The position numbers were made by a program, and so were the translations under genes. The notes under the pieces are model-generated. The model saw only the letters and a list, made by a program, of their open reading frames with translations, did no database searches and had not been told where the DNA came from. Below, piece after piece: positions 17,470-25,427 of a stretch of DNA of 35,068 nucleotides. Numbering within the stretch: position 1 is the first letter of the stretch; every line of letters starts with the position of its first letter. Origin of the DNA: CAZHOV01 sp964534315 (GTDB lineage Bacteria; Bacteroidota; Bacteroidia; Chitinophagales; Saprospiraceae); the NCBI GenBank assembly GCA_964534315.1, contig CAZHOV010000040.1:1-35068 (forward strand), written 5' to 3'.

Positions 17470-17550
17470 TTTTTACACAAGACGAGGCGTCGGCGCAGCC
17501 TCATAGCCTGAGCTATGAAGGCGAGTACGCAACGAAGTATTGGGTAAAAA
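17470..17550. repeat. REP/MITE-like imperfect palindrome
   Basis: About 81 bp with outer arms TTTTTAC (17470-17476) and GTAAAAA (17544-17550). Between them are partly complementary, GC-rich inner arms and a perfect core, TCATAGC-CTGA-GCTATGA (17501-17518). The element is clearly more GC-rich than its AT-rich surroundings, which fits a small dispersed palindromic element. I recall similar GCTATGAAGGCGAGTACGCA words elsewhere in genomes but cannot verify that here. Confidence 0.7.
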
Positions 17551-17649
17551 GATGGCTTCAAAATGTTTAGAAATTTAGATTACAGGGTATTCAATTACAA
17601 AAGTGAGGATTATTCCTTATTCATGGTAAGATAATCAATGAAGACGGGA

Positions 17650-17758
17650 AGTTTGTCAATGAAACATGAGGTAAACGGTAAACGGTGAGCAGTGCTGTTA
17701 AAGATAATTCTGTTCACAGTTTACTGCTTACCGTTCACCTCCTTTCATTGACAAAACT
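17650..17758. repeat. Long imperfect inverted repeat
   Basis: The left arm (17650-17693), beginning AGTTTGTCAATGAAA and ending GGTGAGCAGT, pairs with the right arm (17723-17758), beginning ACTGCTTACCGTTCACC and ending TTTCATTGACAAAACT. The left arm has an extra GTAAAC duplication. The transcript would fold into a hairpin of about 35 bp. There is no T-run, so it is not an obvious terminator. Confidence 0.8.
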
Positions 17759-17778
17759 ACCAGATACATTGATAATAA

Positions 17779-17809
17779 TTGGGGAAAAGGAAGGCTTGGG
17801 ATATATTTG
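17779..17809 (+). promoter_or_regulatory. Bacteroidota-type promoter of the LytS/LytTR operon
   Basis: TTG at 17779-17781, a 20-nt spacer, then TATATTTG at 17802-17809 match the Bacteroidota sigma-ABfr promoter (TTTG, N19-21, TAnnTTTG). The -7 box ends only 5 nt before the annotated ATG (17814). The mRNA would be leaderless, or translation starts at the second ATG (17832). Confidence 0.5.
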
Positions 17810-17813
17810 AAGT

Positions 17814-18857
17814 ATGAATCAGCATCAGCATATGGGCGTCACCCCAAGGTGGCTCTGGCAGGTTGTCTTTTGGGCTTTGCTTTGGTTTATGATACCGATC
17901 CTTTTTTCGGATCCGGAGCATATGGAGCGGCAACTTTACCGAAGCACGGTCATAGCTGTAGGAGTTGCGCTTACCGTTTTTTTAAATTTGAAATACTTCC
18001 TGCCATTCTTCTTTTTCCGCAAGCAATACTTTTTATATGGTTTAGTTAGCCTGGGAGCATTAATACTAATCCTTTTTCTAATAGAATGGGATGGTGCGCC
18101 CTGGGCAGAATATTTTAATCGTCGAGGGAAGTGGCGCAGGTCTTCCTATTTTTCGGTTATGAAGATGATTGTCAGATCAATACCGCTTTCTTTTTCTTTA
18201 TTGGGAAGTATGATCATTGAAATGGCGCGATATACCAGCCATAAAGAAAAGGAGGCGATCGCGTTTCAAAAAGAAAAGCTGGAAACCGAGATGAAATTTT
18301 TGAAGTCTCAGACCAATCCGCATTTTCTCTTTAATGCCCTTAATAATATTTATACGTTAACGGTAATCAAATCGGATGCTGCGCCGGAAAACTTGTTAAA
18401 GCTCTCCGGAATGCTTCGATACATGTTGTATGATTGTAAGGAAGAGCGGGTTCCGTTAAGCAAGGAAATTGAGTATATCCGGAATTATATCGATCTAAAT
18501 TTATTAAAGGATAGTAAAGGGCTTAATGTAAACGTCTCCCTAGATGAACGTCACCCAGACCTTCCGATTGCTCCGTTATTGTTTATTCCTTATATAGAAA
18601 ATGCGTTTAAGCATAGCAAAATTGAGGATTTAAAAGAAGGTTGGATCAATATTAAATTGGAGGTGAAGGAAAAAATCCTGAATTTCAGGGTGGAAAACAG
18701 TATTCCAGCCACTACCTATACCAAAGATAAAGCGGGAGGTATTGGTTTAAAAAATGCGGCCAGGCAACTAGAACTTGCTTACCCCGACAAACATGAATTA
18801 ACGGTTCAACAAGATGACCGCCAATTTACCGTATCCTTGAAAATAGATTTATCATGA
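17814..18857 (+). CDS. LytS-type sensor histidine kinase (His_kinase family)
   Basis: Protein of 347 aa. Four membrane segments occupy about residues 12-30, 43-62, 70-90 and 117-136, followed by a coiled linker (KEKEAIAFQKEKLETEMKFLK). The His_kinase motif QTNPHFLFNALNNIY places the phosphorylated His at 170. The ATPase part has PLLFIPYIENAFKHS (N-box) and GGIGLKNAARQLELAYP (G-box). This matches the PF06580 LytS/YehU class that pairs with LytTR regulators. There is no separate sensor domain, so the signal is probably sensed in or near the membrane. It overlaps the regulator gene by 4 nt (ATGA), indicating translational coupling. A second ATG at 17832 is possible as a start, given the promoter position. 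Convergent or partner target genes are unknown. Confidence 0.92.
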   Translation: MNQHQHMGVTPRWLWQVVFWALLWFMIPILFSDPEHMERQLYRSTVIAVGVALTVFLNLKYFLPFFFFRKQYFLYGLVSLGALILILFLIEWDGAPWAEYFNRRGKWRRSSYFSVMKMIVRSIPLSFSLLGSMIIEMARYTSHKEKEAIAFQKEKLETEMKFLKSQTNPHFLFNALNNIYTLTVIKSDAAPENLLKLSGMLRYMLYDCKEERVPLSKEIEYIRNYIDLNLLKDSKGLNVNVSLDERHPDLPIAPLLFIPYIENAFKHSKIEDLKEGWINIKLEVKEKILNFRVENSIPATTYTKDKAGGIGLKNAARQLELAYPDKHELTVQQDDRQFTVSLKIDLS

Positions 18858-19582
18858 AAAAGATTAACTGTGTGATCATTGATGATGAAGAATTGGCCAG
18901 AACCCTCCTCGAAACTTATATTGCAAAGGTCCCTCACCTCCACCTGTCTGGTAAATTCAAGAACCCGCTGGAGGCTATGGAGACCATACAAATGCAACAA
19001 GTAGACCTGTTATTCCTGGACATACAGATGCCCGAACTTACCGGTATTGAGTTTTTGAAAACCCTCAGACAACGCCCCCTTGTTATCTTCACCACTGCTT
19101 ATTCCGACTATGCACTAGAAGGCTACGAACTCGACATTACTGATTATCTGCTCAAACCATTTGGCTTTAATCGTTTCATGATAGCTGTCAATAAAGCTGC
19201 AGAGTTGTTGAAACTTATGCAGGGATCCACTGCAACGACCAGCGATGAGATAGAAAAATCGACTACCGACAAAGAATATATCCTGGTAAAATCAGAACAC
19301 CGCATTCACAGGATAAAGCTGGATGAAATCCGGTATATCCAATCCATGCGGGAATATGTGGCTTTTTTTCAGAAGGAAGGAAAAATCCTCTCCTTGTATT
19401 CTTTAAAAAAGCTGGAAAAGGAGTTACCATCGGATCAATTTATCCGGATTCACAAATCGTACATTGTTCCCATCAAAAGAATTGAGGCGTTGGAGGGGAA
19501 TATGTTAAAAATAGGAGCGGACAAACTGCCTATTGGGGCGAGTTATCGGGAGGAGGTGTTGAGGAGAGTGTTTGGGAATTAA
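18854..19582 (+). CDS. LytTR-family response regulator
   Basis: Protein of 242 aa with receiver plus LytTR DNA-binding domain. The receiver spans 1-120: acidic DDEE at 10-13, phosphoacceptor Asp56 in LLFLDIQMPELTG, Thr80/81 in FTTAYSDYALEGYE, and Lys101 in YLLKPFGFNRF. The LytTR domain (about 142-240) shows ILVKSEHRIHRIKLDEIRYIQSMREYVAFF, SLKKLEKELPSDQFIRIHKSYIVP and PIGASYREEVLRR. It is the cognate regulator of the kinase encoded by the overlapping upstream gene. LytTR proteins bind paired 9-bp direct repeats in promoters (family knowledge). The target may include the divergent outer-membrane barrel gene, but that is inference. Confidence 0.93.
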   Translation: MKKINCVIIDDEELARTLLETYIAKVPHLHLSGKFKNPLEAMETIQMQQVDLLFLDIQMPELTGIEFLKTLRQRPLVIFTTAYSDYALEGYELDITDYLLKPFGFNRFMIAVNKAAELLKLMQGSTATTSDEIEKSTTDKEYILVKSEHRIHRIKLDEIRYIQSMREYVAFFQKEGKILSLYSLKKLEKELPSDQFIRIHKSYIVPIKRIEALEGNMLKIGADKLPIGASYREEVLRRVFGN

Positions 19583-19750
19583 GAATGAAGAGTTAAGAAT
19601 GAAGAATGAAAAGGAGAAGGAAAATTTAATAAAAAGGAGTGAATGTGGATGAAAAGTAATGAAATGAAATTAAAAGAAAGGATAAAAGCAACCAATTTTT
19701 TGGTTTTCAATCAAATCCTCACTACTCACGACCCAATACTCATTACTCAA

Positions 19751-19993
19751 TTACGGTACGGGCATTTGGATTTTCTCCGGTTCTGATTCTACCGGATCGG
19801 TTTGGTGGCTGGAGAAATAGATCAGGGCATAGATGAGGATGATCGTAAAGAAGAGGGTGGCAAAGATTTTGGTTACTCCATTACCAGCTTCTTCTTGTTC
19901 CGATTTTTTTACCGCTTGATCAAAACTAAAGGAGAGCCAGACGAAGAAGAATAGCAGACTCATGGAAGCTAGAAGGACGAGGGCGGCTATCAT
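19751..19993 (-). CDS. Small two-helix membrane protein, hypothetical
   Basis: Protein of 80 aa starting at ATG 19993. Two strong hydrophobic helices are visible at about residues 2-24 (AALVLLASMSLLFFFVWLSF) and 43-61 (KIFATLFFTIILIYALIYF). A charged loop (KKSEQEEAGNG) and a Pro/Glu-rich tail (QTDPVESEPEKIQMPVP) complete it. The hydrophobic pattern and clean ATG argue for a real gene. I recognise no family. It stands alone on the minus strand between the LytTR regulator and the sigma-like gene; the approximately 170-bp flanks are repetitive and AT-rich (GAATGAAGAGTTAAGAATGAA). Confidence 0.55.
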   Translation of the reverse strand: MIAALVLLASMSLLFFFVWLSFSFDQAVKKSEQEEAGNGVTKIFATLFFTIILIYALIYFSSHQTDPVESEPEKIQMPVP

Positions 19994-20161
19994 GGTAATT
20001 TGGTTTTGGTTTGGGATATAACGAGTTGTATTTTCCGATTCGTATAAAGGAAAGGTGAAAAAGGTGTTAAGGAAAGGCCATAGGTCATAGACAGTAGTAG
20101 GTTATAAAGGGATGACTATTCATAGGATTTTTTCTATATTGGAGGAAATAAAAATTCATAC

Positions 20162-20740
20162 GTGCATTCTACAGTCCATCAGTCACCGCATACTCCCCAC
20201 CCCATCCTCAAACAAATAAAAACTCAAGGAGAGGATGCATTAACGGCAATCTATCAGCAATATCGAAAACCAGTTTTGGGAAAAGTTATGAATGATCTCC
20301 AACTTGATGAGGAGAGGGCTGTCAGACTATTTCAGCAAGCGGTACTGATTTTCTACAAAAATATCCTCCATGGAACGTTAACCGATTTGGAGGCTGCTCC
20401 TGAAGAGTATCTTTTTGAAATTGTGGCCGGCCTGCACCAAGAGGCCAGCCCCAAAAAGGCGCTTGTTCATCATTTGAAGTACGAGCTTAAGCATGAACGG
20501 ACACCAACTGAGCAGGAGGAATTAATTGCCCAATTTTTAAATGAACTGAAACCTCCTTGTAGGAAAATCTTGGCTTACTTTTATCATCAGCAGCGGAGCC
20601 TGGAGTGGATTGCAGAGCAGTTAGAATTGGGGCAAAAGGGGGATTCGGCGGAGGAGGTTAGAAAGTGTATGGAGGAAGTTAAAATGGGGTGTTTGGAGCA
20701 GTTGAAGGGGATGGTTGCTGAATTTTATAAGGGGTTTTAG
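20162..20740 (+). CDS. Divergent sigma-70 (ECF-like) family protein
   Basis: Protein of 192 aa starting at GTG 20162. The N-terminal half resembles sigma region 2 (DALTAIYQQYRKPVLGKVMNDLQLDEERAVRLFQQAVLIFYKNI). The C-terminal half resembles region 4 (LKPPCRKILAYFYHQQRSLEWIAEQLEL, then EEVRKCMEEVKMGCLEQLKGMV). The usual region 2.3/2.4 aromatic and basic residues are poorly conserved. It may be a true ECF sigma factor or a derivative that has lost promoter melting. The next gene (198 nt downstream) encodes a one-TM protein that could be its membrane-bound partner. Together they converge on the MoxR/WG-repeat pair, and I infer a regulatory link. Confidence in a sigma relation is moderate; function as a sigma factor is unproven. 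Confidence 0.6.
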   Translation: MHSTVHQSPHTPHPILKQIKTQGEDALTAIYQQYRKPVLGKVMNDLQLDEERAVRLFQQAVLIFYKNILHGTLTDLEAAPEEYLFEIVAGLHQEASPKKALVHHLKYELKHERTPTEQEELIAQFLNELKPPCRKILAYFYHQQRSLEWIAEQLELGQKGDSAEEVRKCMEEVKMGCLEQLKGMVAEFYKGF

Positions 20741-20749
20741 GTTTTATAT

Positions 20750-20880
20750 GCGGACGTGGACGTCCGCAGAATTTTGGTTTGGACGTGGACGTCCAAACCA
20801 GCAAAATGTGGGGAGAAATTAGGTTTGGAGACGTCCAAACCAGCAGAAAAAAACGTGGGAACGAAGACGTCCAAACCAGC
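20750..20880. repeat. Cluster of GGACGTCC palindromes
   Basis: Three hairpins and one half-site between the sigma-like gene and the next gene: GCGGACG-TGG-ACGTCCGC-type (20750-20767), GGTTTGGACGT-GG-ACGTCCAAACC-type (20776-20799), and GGTTTGGAGACGTCCAAACC (20822-20841). The half-site is GACGTCCAAACCAGC (20866-20880). GTCCAAACCAGC occurs three times, at 20791, 20833 and 20869. The first hairpin starts 9 nt after the stop codon. Confidence 0.9.
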
Positions 20881-20938
20881 GCTACCTATTACTGCTCATG
20901 ACTACGTCACTACTTGACAACGCCAAAACGTAAAAAAC

Positions 20939-21247
20939 ATGGATAACAACCTTAGAGCTCAATACCTGATCGATCAAATGCTGCTGCAGCGGCTTTCTAT
21001 TCCGGAGAATGCGGAATTTCAGCAATTGGTGTGGAATGCGGAGTTTCGTAAGGACCTGGAATTTCAGAAGCAAGTGTTTAAAGTGATTGAGGCAACTGAG
21101 GATCAGCGGTTGTTAGCTGTTTTGGGAAAGGAGGAGCAAGTGCAGAGCAGATCTCCGCTGGCTTTTTTGGGGAAGAACCGGTTGTTGATGGTTAGTATTG
21201 TTATTTTATTGATTGTATTGGCGATATTGGTGATTTTTGGAGCTTAG
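20939..21247 (+). CDS. Hypothetical one-TM protein, possible partner of the sigma-like protein
   Basis: Protein of 102 aa starting at ATG 20939. The N-terminal ~70 residues are soluble and helical (NNLRAQYLIDQMLLQRLS, EFQQLVWNAEFRKDLEFQKQVFKVIEATEDQRLLAVLG). One transmembrane helix follows near the C-terminus (about 82-100, LLMVSIVILLIVLAILVIF) and only GA after it. This is the layout of a small tail-anchored membrane-tethered regulator. The order sigma-like gene then small one-TM protein suggests an anti-sigma-like role, but no zinc-binding or RskA-type motif is present. The stop codon TAG is the first three bases of a 17-bp-unit repeat array, so the array begins inside the gene's end. Confidence 0.6.
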   Translation: MDNNLRAQYLIDQMLLQRLSIPENAEFQQLVWNAEFRKDLEFQKQVFKVIEATEDQRLLAVLGKEEQVQSRSPLAFLGKNRLLMVSIVILLIVLAILVIFGA

Positions 21248-21310
21248 GTGTGGCACATCTATAGGTGTGCCACACCTATAGGTGGGGCACGTTTAGCTCT
21301 TTATTAATTC
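21246..21310. repeat. 17-bp-unit palindromic array, cluster 1, plus conserved flank
   Basis: Three tandem 17-bp units: AGGTGTGGCACATCTAT (21246-21262), AGGTGTGCCACACCTAT (21263-21279) and AGGTGGGGCACGTTTAG (21280-21296), followed by CTCTTTATTAATTC. Each unit is a 15-bp near-palindrome plus AT. The flank CTCTTTATTAATTC and the third unit are identical in cluster 3 (26590-26654). The array overlaps the TAG stop of the preceding gene. Confidence 0.92.
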
Positions 21311-21330
21311 CGTCTTGACTTCAGGCCGAA
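21301..21330 (-). pseudogene. Possible remnant of a TonB-receptor gene 3' end
   Basis: On the minus strand this reads I-F-G-L-K-S-R-R-N-stop. The real receptor gene at 26648-29026 ends I-F-F-G-L-K-F-G-L-N-stop. Both are followed by the same sequence from the stop codon through a 17-bp array unit. The frame is closed by TGA just upstream, so only about ten codons remain. This looks like a duplicated receptor tail carried with the repeat; chance similarity of the short coding part cannot be excluded. Confidence 0.4.
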
Positions 21331-21443
21331 AATTTCATACTTTCACAAACATAGTCGGGACCGTCTTTGGGACCAATAAAAAAACATGCTGGATGCTTCA
21401 TAAGGCTCTGGCTAAATCGGCAATATCAATTGAAAGGTTATTC

Positions 21444-24400
21444 TTATCCGAAGTTTACCGGCAACGTGTAATAGACTTTCACAGCTTGACCCCTTTGTTT
21501 CCCTGGTGTCCAGCGCTCTGGCATGGAGTTCATAAGTTCTATTATTCTGATTACCTCTTCTCCTAAACTTTTCTCCGGGCTTCTCAATAACTCAATCTTG
21601 CCCACCGTACCATCTTCATTGATTACAAACCGGACCACTACTTTTCCTCGAAATTCCTCTTTCTTTTCCGATGGTATATACCCCAGATTATCGATGATAA
21701 ATTCATGAATTTTCTCAGTGGTGCAGCCTTGGCGAAATGGTTTTGATATGCCATCACATCCCGGAAAGACCGGCATTTCTTCAACCACTTCCCAAATTTT
21801 GGGCTCTTCCGGAGGATCAACTGTTCTACCTAGCTTATTCACTAACCCTGTCTTTCCATCTTTCTTCCAACGGACCTTATCGGAATCTAAAATTTGTATT
21901 TGATCGTACTGAGTCAATAGGATCGTACTTCCTTTTGTATTAACCATCCCATACCTTGAGCCCATTTTCACAATCCCCAAGCTATCTTTAAAATCAAATA
22001 CGGCGTCATAGATAAACGGGGTAATTTCTTCTCCTTCCGCATTGAGATAACCGTATTTCCCATCACGGAAAGCTTTGAAACAGCCGTCAGAAAAATGATT
22101 GATCCGCACATATTTAAAAGGAGCCACCGTTTTTCCATTGGCATCTATCAAGCCCCACTTGTAATTTTTGGTTGCCCGGGCAACAGGGGCTTTGTCAAAA
22201 GGCATGGCTTCGCCGAACATTGGAGGAAGAACTACTTCTCCTTGTGCATTTTTATATCCAACCAGATTCTTTGAGCGATCGAAAAAAGGCAATAATTCTT
22301 CAGTATTGACAGCTATTTTTCCTTCTTCCTCCAGACAATTAACCTTGCATTTTCCATCTTTGTCGATAAAGAATAATCGACGATTTTTTTCTACTTCTGC
22401 CAATCCACTTTCTTCGTCAAAAGGTCCGGCTTTTTGGTAGTTAAAAGGAATAACCAATTCGCCAAATTGATTGGCATACCCCCATCGGAAATCTTTCTTC
22501 ACTGCAGCCCTTCCATTCTGAAAAGTAGCTATTTCATCATAAATTGCTTTGGTGATAGGCATCCCTCCATCAGTTTGGAATCCCCACTTTCTGTTGTCAT
22601 CCTGATATGGTTCTACGCTTTTAAAAGAGGTAAGTTTTTTATTTTCTTCATCAATTAAAAAATAACTTCCATTCTCCAATACCACTGCATAAGGCCCTTC
22701 AGCAAAGAAGCTCAAAGCATAATCATATTGAGCCGGAATTTTCACGTTACCATAGAGGTTCAAATATCCGTATAAATCCCCTTCTTTGAAGCGAATATAT
22801 CGTCCGCTGATAGCTCCCACAAAATCGTACTTCAGGTAATGCTCCAGATTAGGTAACATATCATTAATCCGGTCTCTTTGTGGATGGTCGTCAAGGATTT
22901 CTTTCATTTTCCGGGCCTTTCCAATTTGACCTTGATAGAGATATGACAGTCCAAGGGCAGAGAAATAGATAGAGGGTGTATTTTTAATGGGACCTTTATG
23001 AATTTTTAATGCTTTCTTATTGAGCCGATGGTACATGAATTGATAATTCAGTGCTTGCTCGAAAGAAGTCATTGCTTTTTCAAATTTATTGCTGTTGTAG
23101 GCTCGTACCCCGTTATTAAAATGATAGGCATCAAACGCACCGTAAAATTTTCTGGCATTTTGTTGAGTGTTCATGCTAAAAACCATATCGTTCATCTTCC
23201 CGACGGTTTCGTACGGAAGATGATAAAAGCGGGCAAATAATACAAGAAAGGCAAGCAATGCAACAGCCCCTATTTTTGCTTTTGGATTGGTCCCCAGAAG
23301 AGGATTGTCATTTTTAAAGACATATTTAGTGGCCACAGGCGGAATCCATTCTTTTGATTTGGAAAACCGCTGTAGGAGTCGTTGATTACTCGCATCATCG
23401 ACTGGTGCTCCTTTTTCTGTTAGTTCTTGATAGCGCTTCAGCCATTTTTTGCGTTCTTTTCCTTTCTTATGAATAAATAATTCGTTAGTTGCCAGCCATA
23501 GTTGACGTTGGTCAAAAGCAGTCGAATTTTCCGGAGGTGGAGCATCTTGTAAAATTTTACTGATCTCTTTTCGGATTTTAATTTCCTGCTCTATAGATAA
23601 ATCAGGATGATTGAGCAATAATGCTCTGATATCATCAGGAATGCCTCCTTCCTGAAACCAGGGAAGGCGATAAAGCTGACGGATATGATAATACGACACC
23701 AGGGATGCTTGCTGGTTTTCAGAAAGTATGTACCCCATCCGCATGGTCAAATCCCAATTTAACTTAGGATAAATCGCACAGGCTGCAATCCAGGCGCGCA
23801 TTTCGGGATTATAATGCTCTTCCAGTTTCAAAAATAAGTTATCTGCAGAGATATCGATCTTTTTGTCTGCCTTTTTGATCTGATGGAAAAAAGGGCTTAA
23901 CTTCGATTGGCTGGTTCCTTCAAACACCCCGATAAGGTCTTGGAAACCATGCATATCAGCAGAAAAGAGCGATAGATTTTCGGCAACTACTTTTTCCTGC
24001 TCACCCCAATGTGCCGGAGCTTTTGGAGTAATCAGCGCTCTCTTTTCCCACACCATAAATTGACGGGCATATTCAGAGATATCGCCCCAAAGTGCATTAA
24101 AAAAGCTATCTACTTCACTAAATATTATGAGGTAATGGTCTTTATAGTGTTGCTGCAAATCTTCTATTTGCAGGCCTTGCGGATACGATTCATTCCAAAA
24201 GCGATCTTCATTTTTTTCATAATAATACCGTTCTGCCTTGACATCGTTTTCGAGAAGGGTTTCAATGATGTGATTAAACAAGATCAACTCTTGAGCATCC
24301 AGTGATTTTTGATCGACTAAAAACAAGTATTCCACCGGTTGGGTGTGGTTAAAGAAAATAAAGTCCCACTGTCCACCTTTTCGGATAGTAGCCTGAATGG

Positions 24401-25379
24401 TTTTTTTCACATCCAGCCCTTTGCGATCTGTTTCTTCCCGGAGGTTTAACCGTTTGGCAACATGGTAGAATTCTGATTCATAGTTGAGATGCTCCAATCC
24501 TTTTACCTCAAGGGGAAAGTTTTCGGGAATTGCTTCTTGAGGTATTTGTTTTCTCTTTTTAAGGTTTTTCCGGAATTCCCGTTGTAACCAATAGACTAAA
24601 AGTATGCAGAGTAAGCCGACCAGCCCCCACCGGACGGTTTGCTGGTTTTTGTACAACTGATAGCCCAGTGTATTATCAATTCTGTTTGAAAGTTGGGAAT
24701 AGGCAGGTTCTTCCATCAGTGGTAAGGGAGCTTTTTTCAGCGAGTCCGCCCTTGGTTGCAGGCTCACATCATTGGCAACAGCAGGAGTGTTGAGTTCCTC
24801 CAGCAGAGGATTCGGAGCAGGATTTTCAATATTTGATGGAAAAGCTTGGCTTTGTTCATTGCCAGCACCATCTTGTATCGATGTTAAGGGGGTGTTGGAC
24901 GAGTGACGATTATTTTCTTCTTTGAGGGTGGACTGAAAAAAAACAGTTAGACAAAGAATAATAATTAATAAACTAGCAACAGGCAGTAGGATTTGCTTGG
25001 CATTCCATTTTGGTTGATGTCCAATTTTTTGGGTTCCCTTTTCAAGTAAAACAGCGGATGTGTGTTCTTTGATTTGTTGCCCACCGCTTTTTTCCAGGTT
25101 AGCTTTCAAAGAAGAATTCTTAAAGTAAGCCTCCTCTAATATCCATCCATGCTTTTGGTATAATTCATAAAATTGTTGTTGTTCTTCCGGAGAATTGGCA
25201 ATTAGGGGAGCCAATAAAAAAGGAAGATGCTCAACCGGATGATCCGGGGGCAAGTTTTTGATGACGTTGTAACAATCTAGGTGCGTATCGACGCCTACAT
25301 CCAAGCCTTCTTGCTGGATTTGTCCAAGAAAGCGGATGATGGGGGTATATTGAAGATGATTTAGAGCAGTATTTTCCAT
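21444..25379 (-). CDS. Giant trans-envelope protein: CoxE-like N-module, vWA-like region, WG repeats, TonB C-terminal domain
   Basis: Protein of 1311 aa from ATG 25379; an in-frame TTG at 25403 would add 8 residues. Residues about 10-80 resemble the N-terminal module of CoxE-type MoxR partners (PIIRFLGQIQQEGLDVGVD, PLIANSPEEQQQFYELY). TM helices lie at about 129-148, 251-265 and 702-719. Basic QREFRKNLKKRKQ after TM2 predicts that segment is cytosolic. Residues about 340-455 look like a vWA fold (VEYLFLVDQKSLDA, HYLIIFSEVDS) with the metal-site serines not preserved. After TM3 come a TPR-like helical stretch (745-850) and about seven WG-type repeats (860-1190; KWGLIDANGKTVAPFKYVRI, KYGYLNAEGEEITPFIYD). 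The end (1195-1311) is a TonB C-terminal domain (VVVRFVINEDGTVGKIELL, WTPGKQRGQAVKVYYTLPVNF). The MoxR gene is 48 nt upstream. Domain calls for WG and TonB are firm; the vWA call is tentative. Confidence 0.8.
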   Translation of the reverse strand: MENTALNHLQYTPIIRFLGQIQQEGLDVGVDTHLDCYNVIKNLPPDHPVEHLPFLLAPLIANSPEEQQQFYELYQKHGWILEEAYFKNSSLKANLEKSGGQQIKEHTSAVLLEKGTQKIGHQPKWNAKQILLPVASLLIIILCLTVFFQSTLKEENNRHSSNTPLTSIQDGAGNEQSQAFPSNIENPAPNPLLEELNTPAVANDVSLQPRADSLKKAPLPLMEEPAYSQLSNRIDNTLGYQLYKNQQTVRWGLVGLLCILLVYWLQREFRKNLKKRKQIPQEAIPENFPLEVKGLEHLNYESEFYHVAKRLNLREETDRKGLDVKKTIQATIRKGGQWDFIFFNHTQPVEYLFLVDQKSLDAQELILFNHIIETLLENDVKAERYYYEKNEDRFWNESYPQGLQIEDLQQHYKDHYLIIFSEVDSFFNALWGDISEYARQFMVWEKRALITPKAPAHWGEQEKVVAENLSLFSADMHGFQDLIGVFEGTSQSKLSPFFHQIKKADKKIDISADNLFLKLEEHYNPEMRAWIAACAIYPKLNWDLTMRMGYILSENQQASLVSYYHIRQLYRLPWFQEGGIPDDIRALLLNHPDLSIEQEIKIRKEISKILQDAPPPENSTAFDQRQLWLATNELFIHKKGKERKKWLKRYQELTEKGAPVDDASNQRLLQRFSKSKEWIPPVATKYVFKNDNPLLGTNPKAKIGAVALLAFLVLFARFYHLPYETVGKMNDMVFSMNTQQNARKFYGAFDAYHFNNGVRAYNSNKFEKAMTSFEQALNYQFMYHRLNKKALKIHKGPIKNTPSIYFSALGLSYLYQGQIGKARKMKEILDDHPQRDRINDMLPNLEHYLKYDFVGAISGRYIRFKEGDLYGYLNLYGNVKIPAQYDYALSFFAEGPYAVVLENGSYFLIDEENKKLTSFKSVEPYQDDNRKWGFQTDGGMPITKAIYDEIATFQNGRAAVKKDFRWGYANQFGELVIPFNYQKAGPFDEESGLAEVEKNRRLFFIDKDGKCKVNCLEEEGKIAVNTEELLPFFDRSKNLVGYKNAQGEVVLPPMFGEAMPFDKAPVARATKNYKWGLIDANGKTVAPFKYVRINHFSDGCFKAFRDGKYGYLNAEGEEITPFIYDAVFDFKDSLGIVKMGSRYGMVNTKGSTILLTQYDQIQILDSDKVRWKKDGKTGLVNKLGRTVDPPEEPKIWEVVEEMPVFPGCDGISKPFRQGCTTEKIHEFIIDNLGYIPSEKKEEFRGKVVVRFVINEDGTVGKIELLRSPEKSLGEEVIRIIELMNSMPERWTPGKQRGQAVKVYYTLPVNFG

Positions 25380-25427
25380 AGCAATAGTTAAATAATCTCG
25401 CAAAGAAGTAAAGGACGCAGTAATTTG

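Larger units (their letters stand above)
17412..17813. other. Gene-free interval between the barrel gene and lytS-like gene
   Basis: This 402-bp divergent region has no supported ORF. It contains an 81-bp imperfect palindrome (17470-17550), a long imperfect inverted repeat (17650-17758), and a good promoter for the kinase gene at 17779-17809. Confidence 0.75.

Noticed and set aside
21315..21566. 83-aa plus-strand ORF after cluster 1
   Set aside because: Runs into the antisense of the giant protein's TonB domain; no homology seen and no good start.
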